A DNA stretch of 13,560 bases, from positions 1 through 13,560 of the forward strand of contig DYMW01000039.1 in the NCBI GenBank assembly GCA_020721385.1. The letters run 5' to 3'. Under the pieces are notes generated by a model that was given only the letters and a program-made list of their open reading frames with translations, searched no databases and had not been told where the DNA came from. This DNA comes from Sulfurovum sp. (lineage in GTDB: Bacteria; Campylobacterota; Campylobacteria; Campylobacterales; Sulfurovaceae). A program made the position numbers and the translations under genes. Below are positions 1 through 7,118 of the stretch, piece after piece; the stretch's first letter is position 1; every line of letters begins with the position of its first letter.

Positions 1-22
1 AAAAAAAGGACAGGCTACTTTA

Positions 23-1156
23 TTAACATTTTATATCAAGCTCATACCTTGTACTCCTACCACTATAACCCTCTATCTCTCTGATAATACCTTTATTTAG
101 CATATCTTTAAGATGTCTTGAGGCTGTGATGGCATCTGTTTTGGTTAATGCCCTGTACTTTTTGTTGGTGAGTCCACCTTCAAAATTTCCTTCTCCAATG
201 TCCAGAAGTCTGTTGATAACTTTTCTCTGTTTATCATTTAATTTGATATGTCTTATTTTGTCATGAAACTTTGTTTTTTCAACAACTTGTTGGATGTTTT
301 TTATAGAAATATCTATGGACTTCTCTATACTTTTCGTATGCCATTTTATCCATTCGGTTAGCTCTAAGTTACTGTTGTATACCAAGTTTTGTGTTCTTTC
401 AAGTTTGTTGTAGTACGCTTGTCTATCTTGGTTAATCGCAGAAGATATGGAGTAGTACCTATTGTCTAACCCTCCCTCTTTTGCCAATATGTAGTTAACA
501 ATGGCTCTTCCGATACGTCCATTTCCATCATCATAAGGGTGAATGGACTCAAACCATAAATGAGCAACAGCAGATTTAACAATAAAGTTTTCACTACTGT
601 TGTTAATATAGTCTATAAGCTCTTTGATAGAGGGTTCAATGTGCTTTTGAGGTATGGCTACATAGTGTACTTTCTCTTTTCCTATAGAGCCTGAAACAAT
701 TTGCATATCGTCATGGTCTCTAAAAACTCCCTTGTTAACAGGGTATAGAACAGAACTGTACGCTTCAAATATAGCACAATGCCATCGGTGTAGTCTCTCT
801 AACGACAACGCTTCTTGGTTAAACCTACTGTCTATGTAAAGTTCTGTTAAGCTGTCACTCTTTTTAGTCGACTTGTCCTCTTCTCTGTTAAAGGCAATAT
901 TGAACTTTTTTTGTAACGATGACCTAACGCTGTCACGCTTTAGTTCAATACCTTCTATTTCAGAAGTAGCAATAATCTCACTTAACGAAGTTTCAATGGA
1001 AAAGTTATCTTGTTCACTATTTGAAAGGTACGATATTTTCCCTTTTAACTCTCCACTTTTTTCAATAAGACGAAATATCATGGGTTCTATCTCTTTGTAG
1101 TCATGGTTAAAATTAGGAAAATTTGGGTGTTGCCAAATCCACTTTTTTGTATTCAT
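23..1156 (-). CDS. Fic family protein with DUF4172-type N-terminus and class II self-inhibition motif
   Basis: The 377-residue protein probably transfers AMP (or another nucleotide) to hydroxyl side chains of a target protein in the cytoplasm; the target is unknown. The start WIWQHPNFPNF fits the DUF4172 domain found ahead of many Fic domains. The Fic core motif HPYDDGNGRIGR lies at residues 206-217, with catalytic His206, the phosphate-binding DGNGR loop and Arg217 all intact. TSEIEG at 64-69 matches the (S/T)xxxE(G/N) inhibitory helix, whose Glu68 would block ATP binding until it is released. Residues about 305-375 look like a winged helix (ALTKTDAITASRHLKDMLNKG), so DNA binding or autoregulation is possible. 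An AGGAAT ribosome site sits 7 bases ahead of the ATG. It lies downstream of mqnD in the same direction but 195 bases away with its own promoter, so it is probably transcribed separately. It could act as a toxin, but no separate antitoxin gene is visible and the inhibitor is built in. Confidence 0.92.
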   Translation of the reverse strand: MNTKKWIWQHPNFPNFNHDYKEIEPMIFRLIEKSGELKGKISYLSNSEQDNFSIETSLSEIIATSEIEGIELKRDSVRSSLQKKFNIAFNREEDKSTKKSDSLTELYIDSRFNQEALSLERLHRWHCAIFEAYSSVLYPVNKGVFRDHDDMQIVSGSIGKEKVHYVAIPQKHIEPSIKELIDYINNSSENFIVKSAVAHLWFESIHPYDDGNGRIGRAIVNYILAKEGGLDNRYYSISSAINQDRQAYYNKLERTQNLVYNSNLELTEWIKWHTKSIEKSIDISIKNIQQVVEKTKFHDKIRHIKLNDKQRKVINRLLDIGEGNFEGGLTNKKYRALTKTDAITASRHLKDMLNKGIIREIEGYSGRSTRYELDIKC

Positions 1157-1182
1157 AACATATTCCTGTTATTATTAGATTA

Positions 1183-1238
1183 TTAATCATAACAAAAAAA
1201 TGATATGAATATCTTTTTAATCATAACATTTTTTTGTT
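1183..1238 (-). promoter_or_regulatory. Putative Fic gene promoter with repeated operator-like elements
   Basis: Reading toward the Fic gene, TTTTTTTGTTATGAT gives a T-tract and a -10 (TATGAT at 1191-1186), predicting a start near 1179 and a leader of about 23 bases. The 12-base word TTAATCATAACA occurs twice in direct orientation (1183-1194 and 1217-1228), 34 bases apart. AACAAAAAAATG (1191-1202) and its exact reverse complement (1227-1238) form a 12-base inverted repeat around the segment between them. Such paired sites upstream of a gene with a possible C-terminal winged helix would suit autoregulation, but this is inference. Confidence 0.45.
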
Positions 1239-1290
1239 AACCTGAGTTCGACAACTAAAGATACCTGTATTTAGTTGTCGAACTCAGGTT
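1239..1290. repeat. 52-base perfect-arm palindrome, possible MITE or insertion-sequence end remnant
   Basis: The arms at 1239-1259 and 1270-1290 are exact 21-base reverse complements (outer end AACCTGAGTTCGAC) around a 10-base centre. The arms are richer in GC (9 of 21) than the sequence around them. GTT stands directly outside each arm (1236-1238 and 1291-1293), which would fit a 3-base target duplication. No U-tract follows the stem on either strand, so it is not a standard intrinsic terminator, although it could still end or protect the mqnD transcript. The transposon origin is inferred from the shape only. Confidence 0.6.
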
Positions 1291-1351
1291 GTTACCAAAA
1301 AAGTAGGTCTCAAACAAGTTAACTATACGTTGAAAATTTATAAAAAATAAA

Positions 1352-2215
1352 TTAACTGTTCCGTAACGCCTCATATTCACGAGGTATCAGATAATCTTCT
1401 GTCTTTAACGGTTCACTAAACACCCCTTTCTCAAAGCCAAGTTCATAGAGCTTATCTAAGGCTTTGAGTTGAAGAGGGGATAATTCTACCGATTCATCTG
1501 AAGCATACATATCCAAATATTTCGTCAACATTGCATCGGAGATTCGTACCAACTTTTCATCTTCTAATCGTCTACAAAGTTCCTCTTTTTTATCATTGGC
1601 TATTTTGACCCCATTAATTAAAATATTTTCTATCTCAATCGCACGGTTTAGTGGCAATGAACGGCGAATTGCCATACCACCAAGAGGTAAAGGTAACCCT
1701 TCACCTGCGAGTTCTACCCAAATATCCCAAATCTCTTTTTCGACTTCTAGGCTCTCATCATAATCTAAAATCGACTCATGAATCAATACACCAGCATCCA
1801 CTTCACCATTGACCACAGCCATTTCTATCTCTAAAAAGTCCATGTAAACAGGTCGTGCCTCAGGGTAATAAAGTTTGAACAACATCGCATTGGTGGTATA
1901 TTTTCCTGAAAGAGCCACTTTAAAATTACGTTTAAGTTTTTTATCTTTACGGCGAATCAATTTCGGACCATAACCATTCCCAAAACTAACAGCCGTTCGT
2001 AACATGGCATATTCACTTTTAATCAAAGGATACATCCCAAAACTAATCGCCGACACATCATACGTACCCGCAATCGCCTCTTTATTAAGGGTCTCTATGT
2101 CTAAACCGATGTTATCAAACTCATAATCTTTGGTCTCAACCCAACCAAATTTAATCGCATAATACATAAATATATCATCAGCATCAGGGGAGTGGGCTAG
2201 TAGTATTTTTTTCAT
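1352..2215 (-). CDS. mqnD: 1,4-dihydroxy-6-naphthoate synthase MqnD (futalosine menaquinone pathway)
   Basis: MqnD converts cyclic dehypoxanthinyl futalosine to 1,4-dihydroxy-6-naphthoate in the menaquinone route used by Campylobacterota. The 287-residue protein has the periplasmic-binding-protein-like fold of the MqnA/MqnD family. It begins with the MqnD-type HSPDADDIFMYYA segment (8-20), then ETLNKEAIAG (41-50), a GNGYGPKLI loop (79-87) and AGVLIHES (141-148). His146 lies where the catalytic His145 of Thermus MqnD is expected. The related enzyme MqnA is less likely because its N-terminal pattern differs. I chose the ATG at 2215; a TTG directly before it (2218) is in frame, but TAGG at a normal distance serves either and ATG is the stronger codon. 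It diverges from recA. No convincing terminator follows, only an AT-only stem at 1336-1352. Confidence 0.88.
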   Translation of the reverse strand: MKKILLAHSPDADDIFMYYAIKFGWVETKDYEFDNIGLDIETLNKEAIAGTYDVSAISFGMYPLIKSEYAMLRTAVSFGNGYGPKLIRRKDKKLKRNFKVALSGKYTTNAMLFKLYYPEARPVYMDFLEIEMAVVNGEVDAGVLIHESILDYDESLEVEKEIWDIWVELAGEGLPLPLGGMAIRRSLPLNRAIEIENILINGVKIANDKKEELCRRLEDEKLVRISDAMLTKYLDMYASDESVELSPLQLKALDKLYELGFEKGVFSEPLKTEDYLIPREYEALRNS

Positions 2216-2246
2216 CAAAGAACCTATAATTTTTTAATTTTTTTGT

Positions 2247-2254
2247 ATTTTATC
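2247..2254 (-). promoter_or_regulatory. Possible mqnD -10 element
   Basis: On the minus strand the sequence reads TTTGGATAAAAT, a plausible -10 with start near 2240 and a leader of about 25 bases before the ATG at 2215. No clear -35 is visible, as is usual for Campylobacterota. Confidence 0.3.
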
Positions 2255-2282
2255 CAAATTCTCTAAAAAGACAAACTTTACA

Positions 2283-2309
2283 AAAAATATGACAATTTGA
2301 CATATTTTT
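2283..2309. promoter_or_regulatory. 27-base dyad in the mqnD/recA divergent region
   Basis: AAAAATATG (2283-2291) and its exact reverse complement CATATTTTT (2301-2309) flank a 9-base centre. It lies about midway between the two divergent starts, behind the predicted mqnD -10 and about 45 bases upstream of the recA -10. It is a candidate operator for either gene. Its AT-richness makes chance occurrence possible. Confidence 0.35.
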
Positions 2310-2339
2310 GTACCTATCATGAAAAACCTACTAAAATGG

Positions 2340-2360
2340 TGATAATATTATCAGTATAAT
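2340..2360 (+). promoter_or_regulatory. recA promoter with overlapping 14-base palindrome
   Basis: A consensus -10 TATAAT stands at 2355-2360, predicting a start near 2367 and an 18-base leader to the ATG at 2385. Directly ahead, TGATAATATTATCA (2340-2353) is a perfect 14-base palindrome occupying the -35/-10 spacer. It equals the Fur 7-1-7 consensus arms (TGATAAT and ATTATCA) but lacks the single central base. A protein bound here would block the promoter. Campylobacterota generally lack LexA, so this is not an SOS box. Confidence 0.6.
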
Positions 2361-2384
2361 AAATTATAAAGGATGTCAAATACA

Positions 2385-3422
2385 ATGAATGCAAATAAAC
2401 AAAAAGCTTTAGACATGGCACTAAAACAAATCGACAAAAGTTTTGGAAAAGGTGCTATTGTAAGATTAGGTGATAAAAATATAGAACCCATAGAAGCCAT
2501 TAGTACAGGTTCACTTGGACTCGATATGGCACTAGGAATTGGTGGTGTACCTGTTGGTAGAGTTATTGAAATTTATGGTCCTGAAAGTTCAGGAAAAACA
2601 ACTTTGGCACTTCAAATTACCGCGTCAGCCCAAGCAAATGATAAGGTGTGTGCTTTTATTGATGCCGAACACGCTCTTGATATTTTGTATGCCAAAAATT
2701 TAGGGGTTGATGTTGAAAACCTTTTGGTCTCTCAACCAGATTTTGGAGAACAGGCTCTTGATATTTTAGAGATGTTGGCTCGTTCAGGTGCGGTTGATGT
2801 TATCGTGGTTGACTCGGTTGCAGCGTTAACACCCAAAGCAGAAATAGAAGGTGAGATGGGTGACCAACAAGTAGGTCTTCAGGCCAGACTTATGAGTAAA
2901 GCCCTACGTAAACTAACAGGTGTTCTACACAAAACCAATACCACCGTTATTTTTATTAACCAAATTCGTATGAAAATAGGAATGATGGGGTATGGAAGTC
3001 CAGAGACCACCACAGGTGGAAATGCTCTTAAATTTTATGCGTCGGTGAGAATTGATGTACGAAGAATTACCACACTTAAACAAGGTGAAGCCTCTATTGG
3101 TAACCGTGTAAAAGCCAAAGTCATTAAAAACAAAGTTGCTCCACCATTTAGACAAGCAGAGTTTGACATTATGTTTGGTGAAGGTATCTCTAAAGAGGGT
3201 GAATTGGTTGATTATGGTGTGAAACTTGACATTATTGACAAGTCAGGTGCTTGGTTCTCTTATGGTGAAAGCAAACTCGGTCAAGGAAAAGAAAATGTCA
3301 AAGCAAAATTCAAAGAAGACCATGCCCTACGTGATGAAATTGAAGCCAAAATCAAAGATGCATTGGGAATGACAAGTATGTTAACCATGGACACCGATGA
3401 TATTGTAGAGAGTGATGAGTAA
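2385..3422 (+). CDS. recA: Recombinase RecA
   Basis: RecA forms the ATP-dependent filament on single-stranded DNA that drives homologous recombination and repair. The 345-residue protein is full length. Walker A GPESSGKT is at 65-72, Walker B VDVIVVDS at 137-144, and the DNA-binding L2 region runs from INQIRMKIG through ETTTGGNALKF (191-217). The acidic C-terminus (DTDDIVESDE) is typical. I prefer the ATG at 2385 to an in-frame ATG at 2373. The AAAGGA ribosome site touches the 2373 codon directly, the predicted transcript start lies only 6 bases before it, and MNANKQKALD lines up with the N-terminus of Campylobacter RecA. eno follows after 105 bases on the same strand with a possible promoter of its own. 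Confidence 0.98.
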   Translation: MNANKQKALDMALKQIDKSFGKGAIVRLGDKNIEPIEAISTGSLGLDMALGIGGVPVGRVIEIYGPESSGKTTLALQITASAQANDKVCAFIDAEHALDILYAKNLGVDVENLLVSQPDFGEQALDILEMLARSGAVDVIVVDSVAALTPKAEIEGEMGDQQVGLQARLMSKALRKLTGVLHKTNTTVIFINQIRMKIGMMGYGSPETTTGGNALKFYASVRIDVRRITTLKQGEASIGNRVKAKVIKNKVAPPFRQAEFDIMFGEGISKEGELVDYGVKLDIIDKSGAWFSYGESKLGQGKENVKAKFKEDHALRDEIEAKIKDALGMTSMLTMDTDDIVESDE

Positions 3423-3489
3423 AAGCGGTTAGCATTCTATAAAAAATGATTCATCATCATTGATATTGTCGTATCTCTATGCCTTTATA

Positions 3490-3498
3490 TGTTAAAAT
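3490..3498 (+). promoter_or_regulatory. Possible eno promoter (extended -10)
   Basis: TGTTAAAAT is a TG-N plus -10 hexamer (TAAAAT at 3493-3498), with a predicted start near 3505. A strong AAGGGAAG ribosome site (3516-3523) follows just ahead of the eno ATG. No terminator is evident after recA, so read-through from the recA promoter is also likely. Confidence 0.4.
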
Positions 3499-3527
3499 TT
3501 CTTAACTAAATATCTAAGGGAAGCAAA

Positions 3528-4799
3528 ATGATTTTTATTGATGATGTAAGAGCCAATGAAGTAATGGACAGCAGGGGAAACCCAACTGTTCAAGCAACCG
3601 TAAGTTTAAGTGACGGTACCGTCGCATCGGCCATTGTTCCAAGTGGAGCAAGTACTGGGAAAAGAGAAGCCTTAGAACTGCGTGATGGTGGAAGCCGTTA
3701 TATGGGTAAAGGTGTTTTAAAAGCATGTGAAAATGTTAATGAGCAAATCGCTGAAGCATTGGTAGGTATTTCTCCTTTTAATCAAGCAGAAGTTGACATG
3801 ATTATGAAAAGTCTTGATGGTACAGAGAACTACTCTAACCTTGGTGCCAATGCTGTTCTTGGTGTCTCTATGGCAGTAGCACGTGCTGCTGCCAAATCTT
3901 TAAATATGCCTCTTTACCGATACCTTGGTGGTGCCAATGCTGTAACCCTTCCTGTACCAATGTTCAACATTATCAATGGTGGAGAACACGCCAACAACTC
4001 TGTTGATTTTCAAGAATACATGATTATGCCTGTTGGTTTTACAAGTTTCTCTGAAGGATTACAAGCGGTAGCAGAAATTTATCAACACCTTAAAAAAGTA
4101 ATTAACGATATGGGTGAAAGTACTGCTGTTGGTGATGAAGGTGGATTTGCTCCAAACCTTAAAAGCAATGAAGAGCCTCTTCAAGTCATTATGGAAGCAA
4201 TTGAAAAAGCTGGGTATAAAGCAGGTGAGCAGATTGCATTGGCACTTGATGTTGCAGCATCTGAACTTATCAATGAAGAAGGACTCTATAGTCTTAAATC
4301 AGAAAACAGAACGTTAACTTCTACTGAGATGGTTGAGTACTATGCTGACTTATGTTCTAAATACCCAATTGTATCGATTGAAGATGGTTTAAGTGAAGAT
4401 GACTGGGATGGTTGGAAAATTTTGACAGACCGATTGAGCAAAACCGTACAACTCGTAGGAGATGACCTTTTTGTAACCAATGTTTCTATTTTGGCTGAAG
4501 GAATCGAAAAAGGAATTGCCAATTCAATTCTGATTAAACCAAACCAAATTGGTTCTGTTTCTGAAACCATGCAGACCATTCGATTGGCTCAACGTTCAGG
4601 ATACCGATGTGTTATGTCTCACCGTTCAGGAGAGAGTGAAGATACTTTTATTGCTGACTTTGCTGTAGCACTAAATACGGGTGAAATTAAAACTGGTTCA
4701 ACGGCGAGAAGTGATAGAATTGCTAAATACAATCGTCTTTTAGAAATTGAAAGAGAATTGGGACAATTTGAGTACTTAGGTGCATCAATCTTCGCATAA
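3528..4799 (+). CDS. eno: Enolase (phosphopyruvate hydratase)
   Basis: Enolase interconverts 2-phosphoglycerate and phosphoenolpyruvate in cytoplasmic glycolysis and gluconeogenesis. The 423-residue protein is complete. The catalytic acid Glu204 lies in GDEGGFAP. The Mg ligands are Asp241 (ALALDVAASE), Glu285 (SIEDG) and Asp312 (VGDDLF). The catalytic base Lys337 lies in the family signature ILIKPNQIGSVSET. His365 (SHRSGE) and Lys388 (IKTGS) complete the site. The start is supported by AAGGGAAG a few bases upstream. The FtsB-like gene begins one base after the stop, so the two are co-transcribed. Confidence 0.98.
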   Translation: MIFIDDVRANEVMDSRGNPTVQATVSLSDGTVASAIVPSGASTGKREALELRDGGSRYMGKGVLKACENVNEQIAEALVGISPFNQAEVDMIMKSLDGTENYSNLGANAVLGVSMAVARAAAKSLNMPLYRYLGGANAVTLPVPMFNIINGGEHANNSVDFQEYMIMPVGFTSFSEGLQAVAEIYQHLKKVINDMGESTAVGDEGGFAPNLKSNEEPLQVIMEAIEKAGYKAGEQIALALDVAASELINEEGLYSLKSENRTLTSTEMVEYYADLCSKYPIVSIEDGLSEDDWDGWKILTDRLSKTVQLVGDDLFVTNVSILAEGIEKGIANSILIKPNQIGSVSETMQTIRLAQRSGYRCVMSHRSGESEDTFIADFAVALNTGEIKTGSTARSDRIAKYNRLLEIERELGQFEYLGASIFA

Positions 4800-4800
4800 A

Positions 4801-5067
4801 ATGAACACATTTTTTGATGACATTAAACCCATGATTAAAAAGTTCGAGGAACTCCTCGGACTCTCATTTAAAGTCTTTTTAGTAACCTCTATTTTAGTGA
4901 TATTTTTAGGGGTTTACGTAGCCAATCTTATTTTTGGTGAGAGTTCACTCAAAGTACTTCAGCATCTTAAAATAGAAAAAAGAATTTTAAAAACAGAGAT
5001 AGATACACTAAAAAAAGAGAATGCCAGACTACACAAAGAATATCTTGAATGGACAGATGCCCAATAA
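4801..5067 (+). CDS. Small FtsB/DivIC-like membrane coiled-coil protein
   Basis: This 88-residue protein has a short cytoplasmic N-terminus, one membrane segment (about 23-45, FKVFLVTSILVIFLGVYVANLIF) and a charged coiled coil (about 48-84, with LKKENARLHKEYLEW). The plan matches septum-formation initiators of the FtsB/DivIC type, which link divisome proteins in the periplasm. The gene after eno in Campylobacter is of the same kind, which supports the call by position. The ATG at 4801 comes one base after the eno stop with no good ribosome site, so translation is probably coupled to eno. An in-frame ATG at 4780 lies inside eno and would add seven residues; I judge it unlikely. The division role is inferred. 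The AMIN-domain gene that follows in Campylobacter is absent here. Confidence 0.75.
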   Translation: MNTFFDDIKPMIKKFEELLGLSFKVFLVTSILVIFLGVYVANLIFGESSLKVLQHLKIEKRILKTEIDTLKKENARLHKEYLEWTDAQ

Positions 5068-5072
5068 TAACC

Positions 5073-6230
5073 CTATGGGATTGTTTTTAAACTTTTTACC
5101 ATTAATTTAATAATAATCATTGAGATAATCACCTCTAATAAACTTGCAAAAATCATGGCATAATAATCATGTGCGTCAATTAAATTTTTATCTTTACCCA
5201 CAGTAGCCACGGCAATCATCAAGGTTAATGGCATGGCAAGTGAAAATCCTGTTAAGAGTGCCTTTTTTTGACCAAGTAACGCAGAAAGGGTATAACTAGC
5301 CAAAATTCTAGAGCCAAACATAATCAATAAAATCACCAATGCTGAAGACAAGACCTTGTTATCTACAAGCTGTTGTAAATCAAATGAAGCTCCCACATAA
5401 ATAAAGAAAATAGGTACCAAAAATCCAAATCCAAAACTGCTCATTTTATCTTCTAAAATTGTTTTATGATGAAAAAAAGTAGAGATAAACAAACCTGCTA
5501 CAAAGGCACCAAATACCAACTCTAAATGGAGCAATTTCATAATGGCAATCATAATAAAAAAAAGTCCTATAGAGAGTCTTAAATCTTGATATTTACCATC
5601 TTCTTTGGGCATCAATGTACTTTTAAACTCGGGATACCACCAGAAAATTACTTTAAATAAATAATACAATGCCACAACCGTTCCTAGAAAAACAACCAAC
5701 AAGACAAACTTCTGAATCAGTTCTACCCCAAAACCAACCGAAACAGAGACCTCTAAAACCGTTAACGCAGCTATACTAATGACCTCACCTATTGTTCCTA
5801 CCAAAAAAGCCACTTTAATCCAATCGGCTGACTTTCCATAATCATTCGACAACGTTGCCAATACACCCAATGAGATCAAAGGTAAAGAAACGATGACAAT
5901 GGTATTGAGATGAAAAAAAATACCAAAAAGAACAGCCCCTCCCCAAAGAACCAATAAGAAATACGCCGCAGCCATAATATAAACTTTGGAAAATTTTAAA
6001 AATGCATTTAAATTAACTTCTAATCCAGCCAAGAACATCAAATATAAAAAGCCCACATGGGCAATAAGACTAAAATCTCCAAGGGTGCTGTCTAATAGTC
6101 CAAAAAATGCCAATACTGCACCAATAATAATCTCTATCGGTGCAGGAGGTAATTTAAAAATTTTTGAGAAGTAAGGTGATAATACAACCACCAAAGAGAG
6201 CGTTAAAATATGGGTAACAGAGTTATCCAT
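5073..6230 (-). CDS. CPA2-type monovalent cation/proton antiporter
   Basis: The 385-residue, almost wholly hydrophobic protein has about 11-13 membrane segments and fits the Na+/H+ exchanger (KefB/CPA2) fold. Supporting parts are the helix-1/2 region with PAPIEIIIGAVLAFFG (29-44), FLAGLEVN (66-73), LVFGAFVAGLFIS (238-250) and LVPIFFIYVGASFD (271-284). It would exchange Na+ or K+ for protons across the inner membrane. The regulatory TrkA-N domain of full-length KefB/KefC is missing, so glutathione-gated K+ efflux is not implied. The expected ion-binding helix (about 141-158) carries Gly148-Glu149 rather than an Asp-Asp pair. Its ATG lies inside the end of bioB (8-base overlap, ATGGATAA), so it is probably translationally coupled. 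It converges on the FtsB-like gene, whose stop is 5 bases away. The transported ion cannot be read from the sequence. Confidence 0.88.
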   Translation of the reverse strand: MDNSVTHILTLSLVVVLSPYFSKIFKLPPAPIEIIIGAVLAFFGLLDSTLGDFSLIAHVGFLYLMFLAGLEVNLNAFLKFSKVYIMAAAYFLLVLWGGAVLFGIFFHLNTIVIVSLPLISLGVLATLSNDYGKSADWIKVAFLVGTIGEVISIAALTVLEVSVSVGFGVELIQKFVLLVVFLGTVVALYYLFKVIFWWYPEFKSTLMPKEDGKYQDLRLSIGLFFIMIAIMKLLHLELVFGAFVAGLFISTFFHHKTILEDKMSSFGFGFLVPIFFIYVGASFDLQQLVDNKVLSSALVILLIMFGSRILASYTLSALLGQKKALLTGFSLAMPLTLMIAVATVGKDKNLIDAHDYYAMIFASLLEVIISMIIIKLMVKSLKTIP

Positions 6231-7080
6231 GACAACTTGTTGCGATTTTGTATCCTATTTTATCTAACATTTCTCTATCTTTTTGTGGTGCATCACCAAC
6301 CGTTGTTAGATAATTACCAATAACAATAGCATTGGCACCTGCTTCAAACATTAAAGCTTCCTTACCATGAAAAAGGAGTTCTCTTCCACCTGCTATCATC
6401 AACAGTCGCCCCTCACCTAAAAGAACTCTCGCTTTTTTAATAATAACGAGTGCCTCTTCTTGAGAGATGTTTCTTGTTTTAATCGGCAGAGCAGGATTAG
6501 GATGATAAAAATTTAATGGTGTCGATTCAGGCTGTAAAGAAGCAATCGATACCAAAAGACTCTCTCGGTCTTCAGCACTTTCACCCATACCAAAAATACC
6601 TCCAGAGCAAAGCTGTAAACCTACCTCTTTGGCATTTAAACAGGTCTCATAACGCTCACTCCATGGATGGGTGGTACAGATGGTTTTATAATAAGCTTCA
6701 GAGGTCTCTAAATTATGATTATAACTGTCAATCCCATGCTCTTTTAAATAACGTAACTGCTCTTTATTTGCTGTTCCATTACATGCAATTAGATTTAAAC
6801 CATCAACTTCGGCTTTAATCGCTACCGCTGTTCGTGCTACAAAATCCACTTTTTTATCATCCAAACCTTTTCCTGCTGTTACCAAACAATAACCCAAAGC
6901 CCCGTGTAATTTGGCCTGTTTTGCTTCTTGTACAATGGTTTCAATTGTTTTATAGTTATAGCGTTCAATGTCTGCATGATACCGTACACTCTGTGTACAA
7001 AATTGACAATCTTCTAGGCAAGTACCACTCAAAATATTATTGATGGCACATAAAAATATCTCTTTATTCATAAATCGCAT
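6223..7080 (-). CDS. bioB: Biotin synthase BioB
   Basis: BioB is a radical-SAM enzyme that inserts sulfur into dethiobiotin, the last step of biotin synthesis. Cys21, Cys25 and Cys28 (CLEDCQFC) hold the radical-SAM 4Fe-4S cluster. The ligands of the sacrificial 2Fe-2S cluster are all present by alignment with E. coli: Cys65 (GYCLVTAG), Cys100 (LIACNGT), Cys158 (LCSGG) and Arg233 (AGGRE). YNHNLETS (120-127) is the usual family core. At 285 residues it is shorter than E. coli BioB (346) but matches the short Campylobacter form, which lacks the N-terminal extension. The start could be Met1 (7080) or Met4 (7071); GGAATA just ahead leaves a short gap to the first. No other biotin genes are in the window. 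The antiporter gene overlaps its end. Confidence 0.95.
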   Translation of the reverse strand: MRFMNKEIFLCAINNILSGTCLEDCQFCTQSVRYHADIERYNYKTIETIVQEAKQAKLHGALGYCLVTAGKGLDDKKVDFVARTAVAIKAEVDGLNLIACNGTANKEQLRYLKEHGIDSYNHNLETSEAYYKTICTTHPWSERYETCLNAKEVGLQLCSGGIFGMGESAEDRESLLVSIASLQPESTPLNFYHPNPALPIKTRNISQEEALVIIKKARVLLGEGRLLMIAGGRELLFHGKEALMFEAGANAIVIGNYLTTVGDAPQKDREMLDKIGYKIATSCHG

Positions 7081-7118
7081 TATTCCAAATTTACTACTAG
7101 ATTTTGCTGAATAACCTT

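Noticed and set aside
1..22. Terminator or ribosome site at the window edge (AAAAAAAGGACAGG)
   Set aside because: The minus-strand T-run has no real stem before it, and no start codon follows the plus-strand AAGGA.
1239..1290. Rho-independent terminator for mqnD
   Set aside because: The stem is strong, but neither strand has a U-tract after it; the following bases on the minus strand are A-rich.
2297..2302. TTGACA as a -35 box for recA
   Set aside because: It is more than 50 bases ahead of the TATAAT at 2355, and no -10 lies 16-18 bases after it.
2925..3155. Open frames antisense to or inside recA, eno, the antiporter, bioB and other genes
   Set aside because: They lie wholly within well-supported genes, lack ribosome sites and show no recognisable protein features.
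3445..3461. Hairpin AATGAT/ATCATT after recA as a terminator
   Set aside because: Six AT-rich pairs without a T-tract; read-through into eno is more likely.
5068..5095. Terminator between the FtsB-like and antiporter genes (CCCTATGGG followed by T-rich sequence)
   Set aside because: The stem is only three pairs with a three-base loop, too weak to report as a feature.
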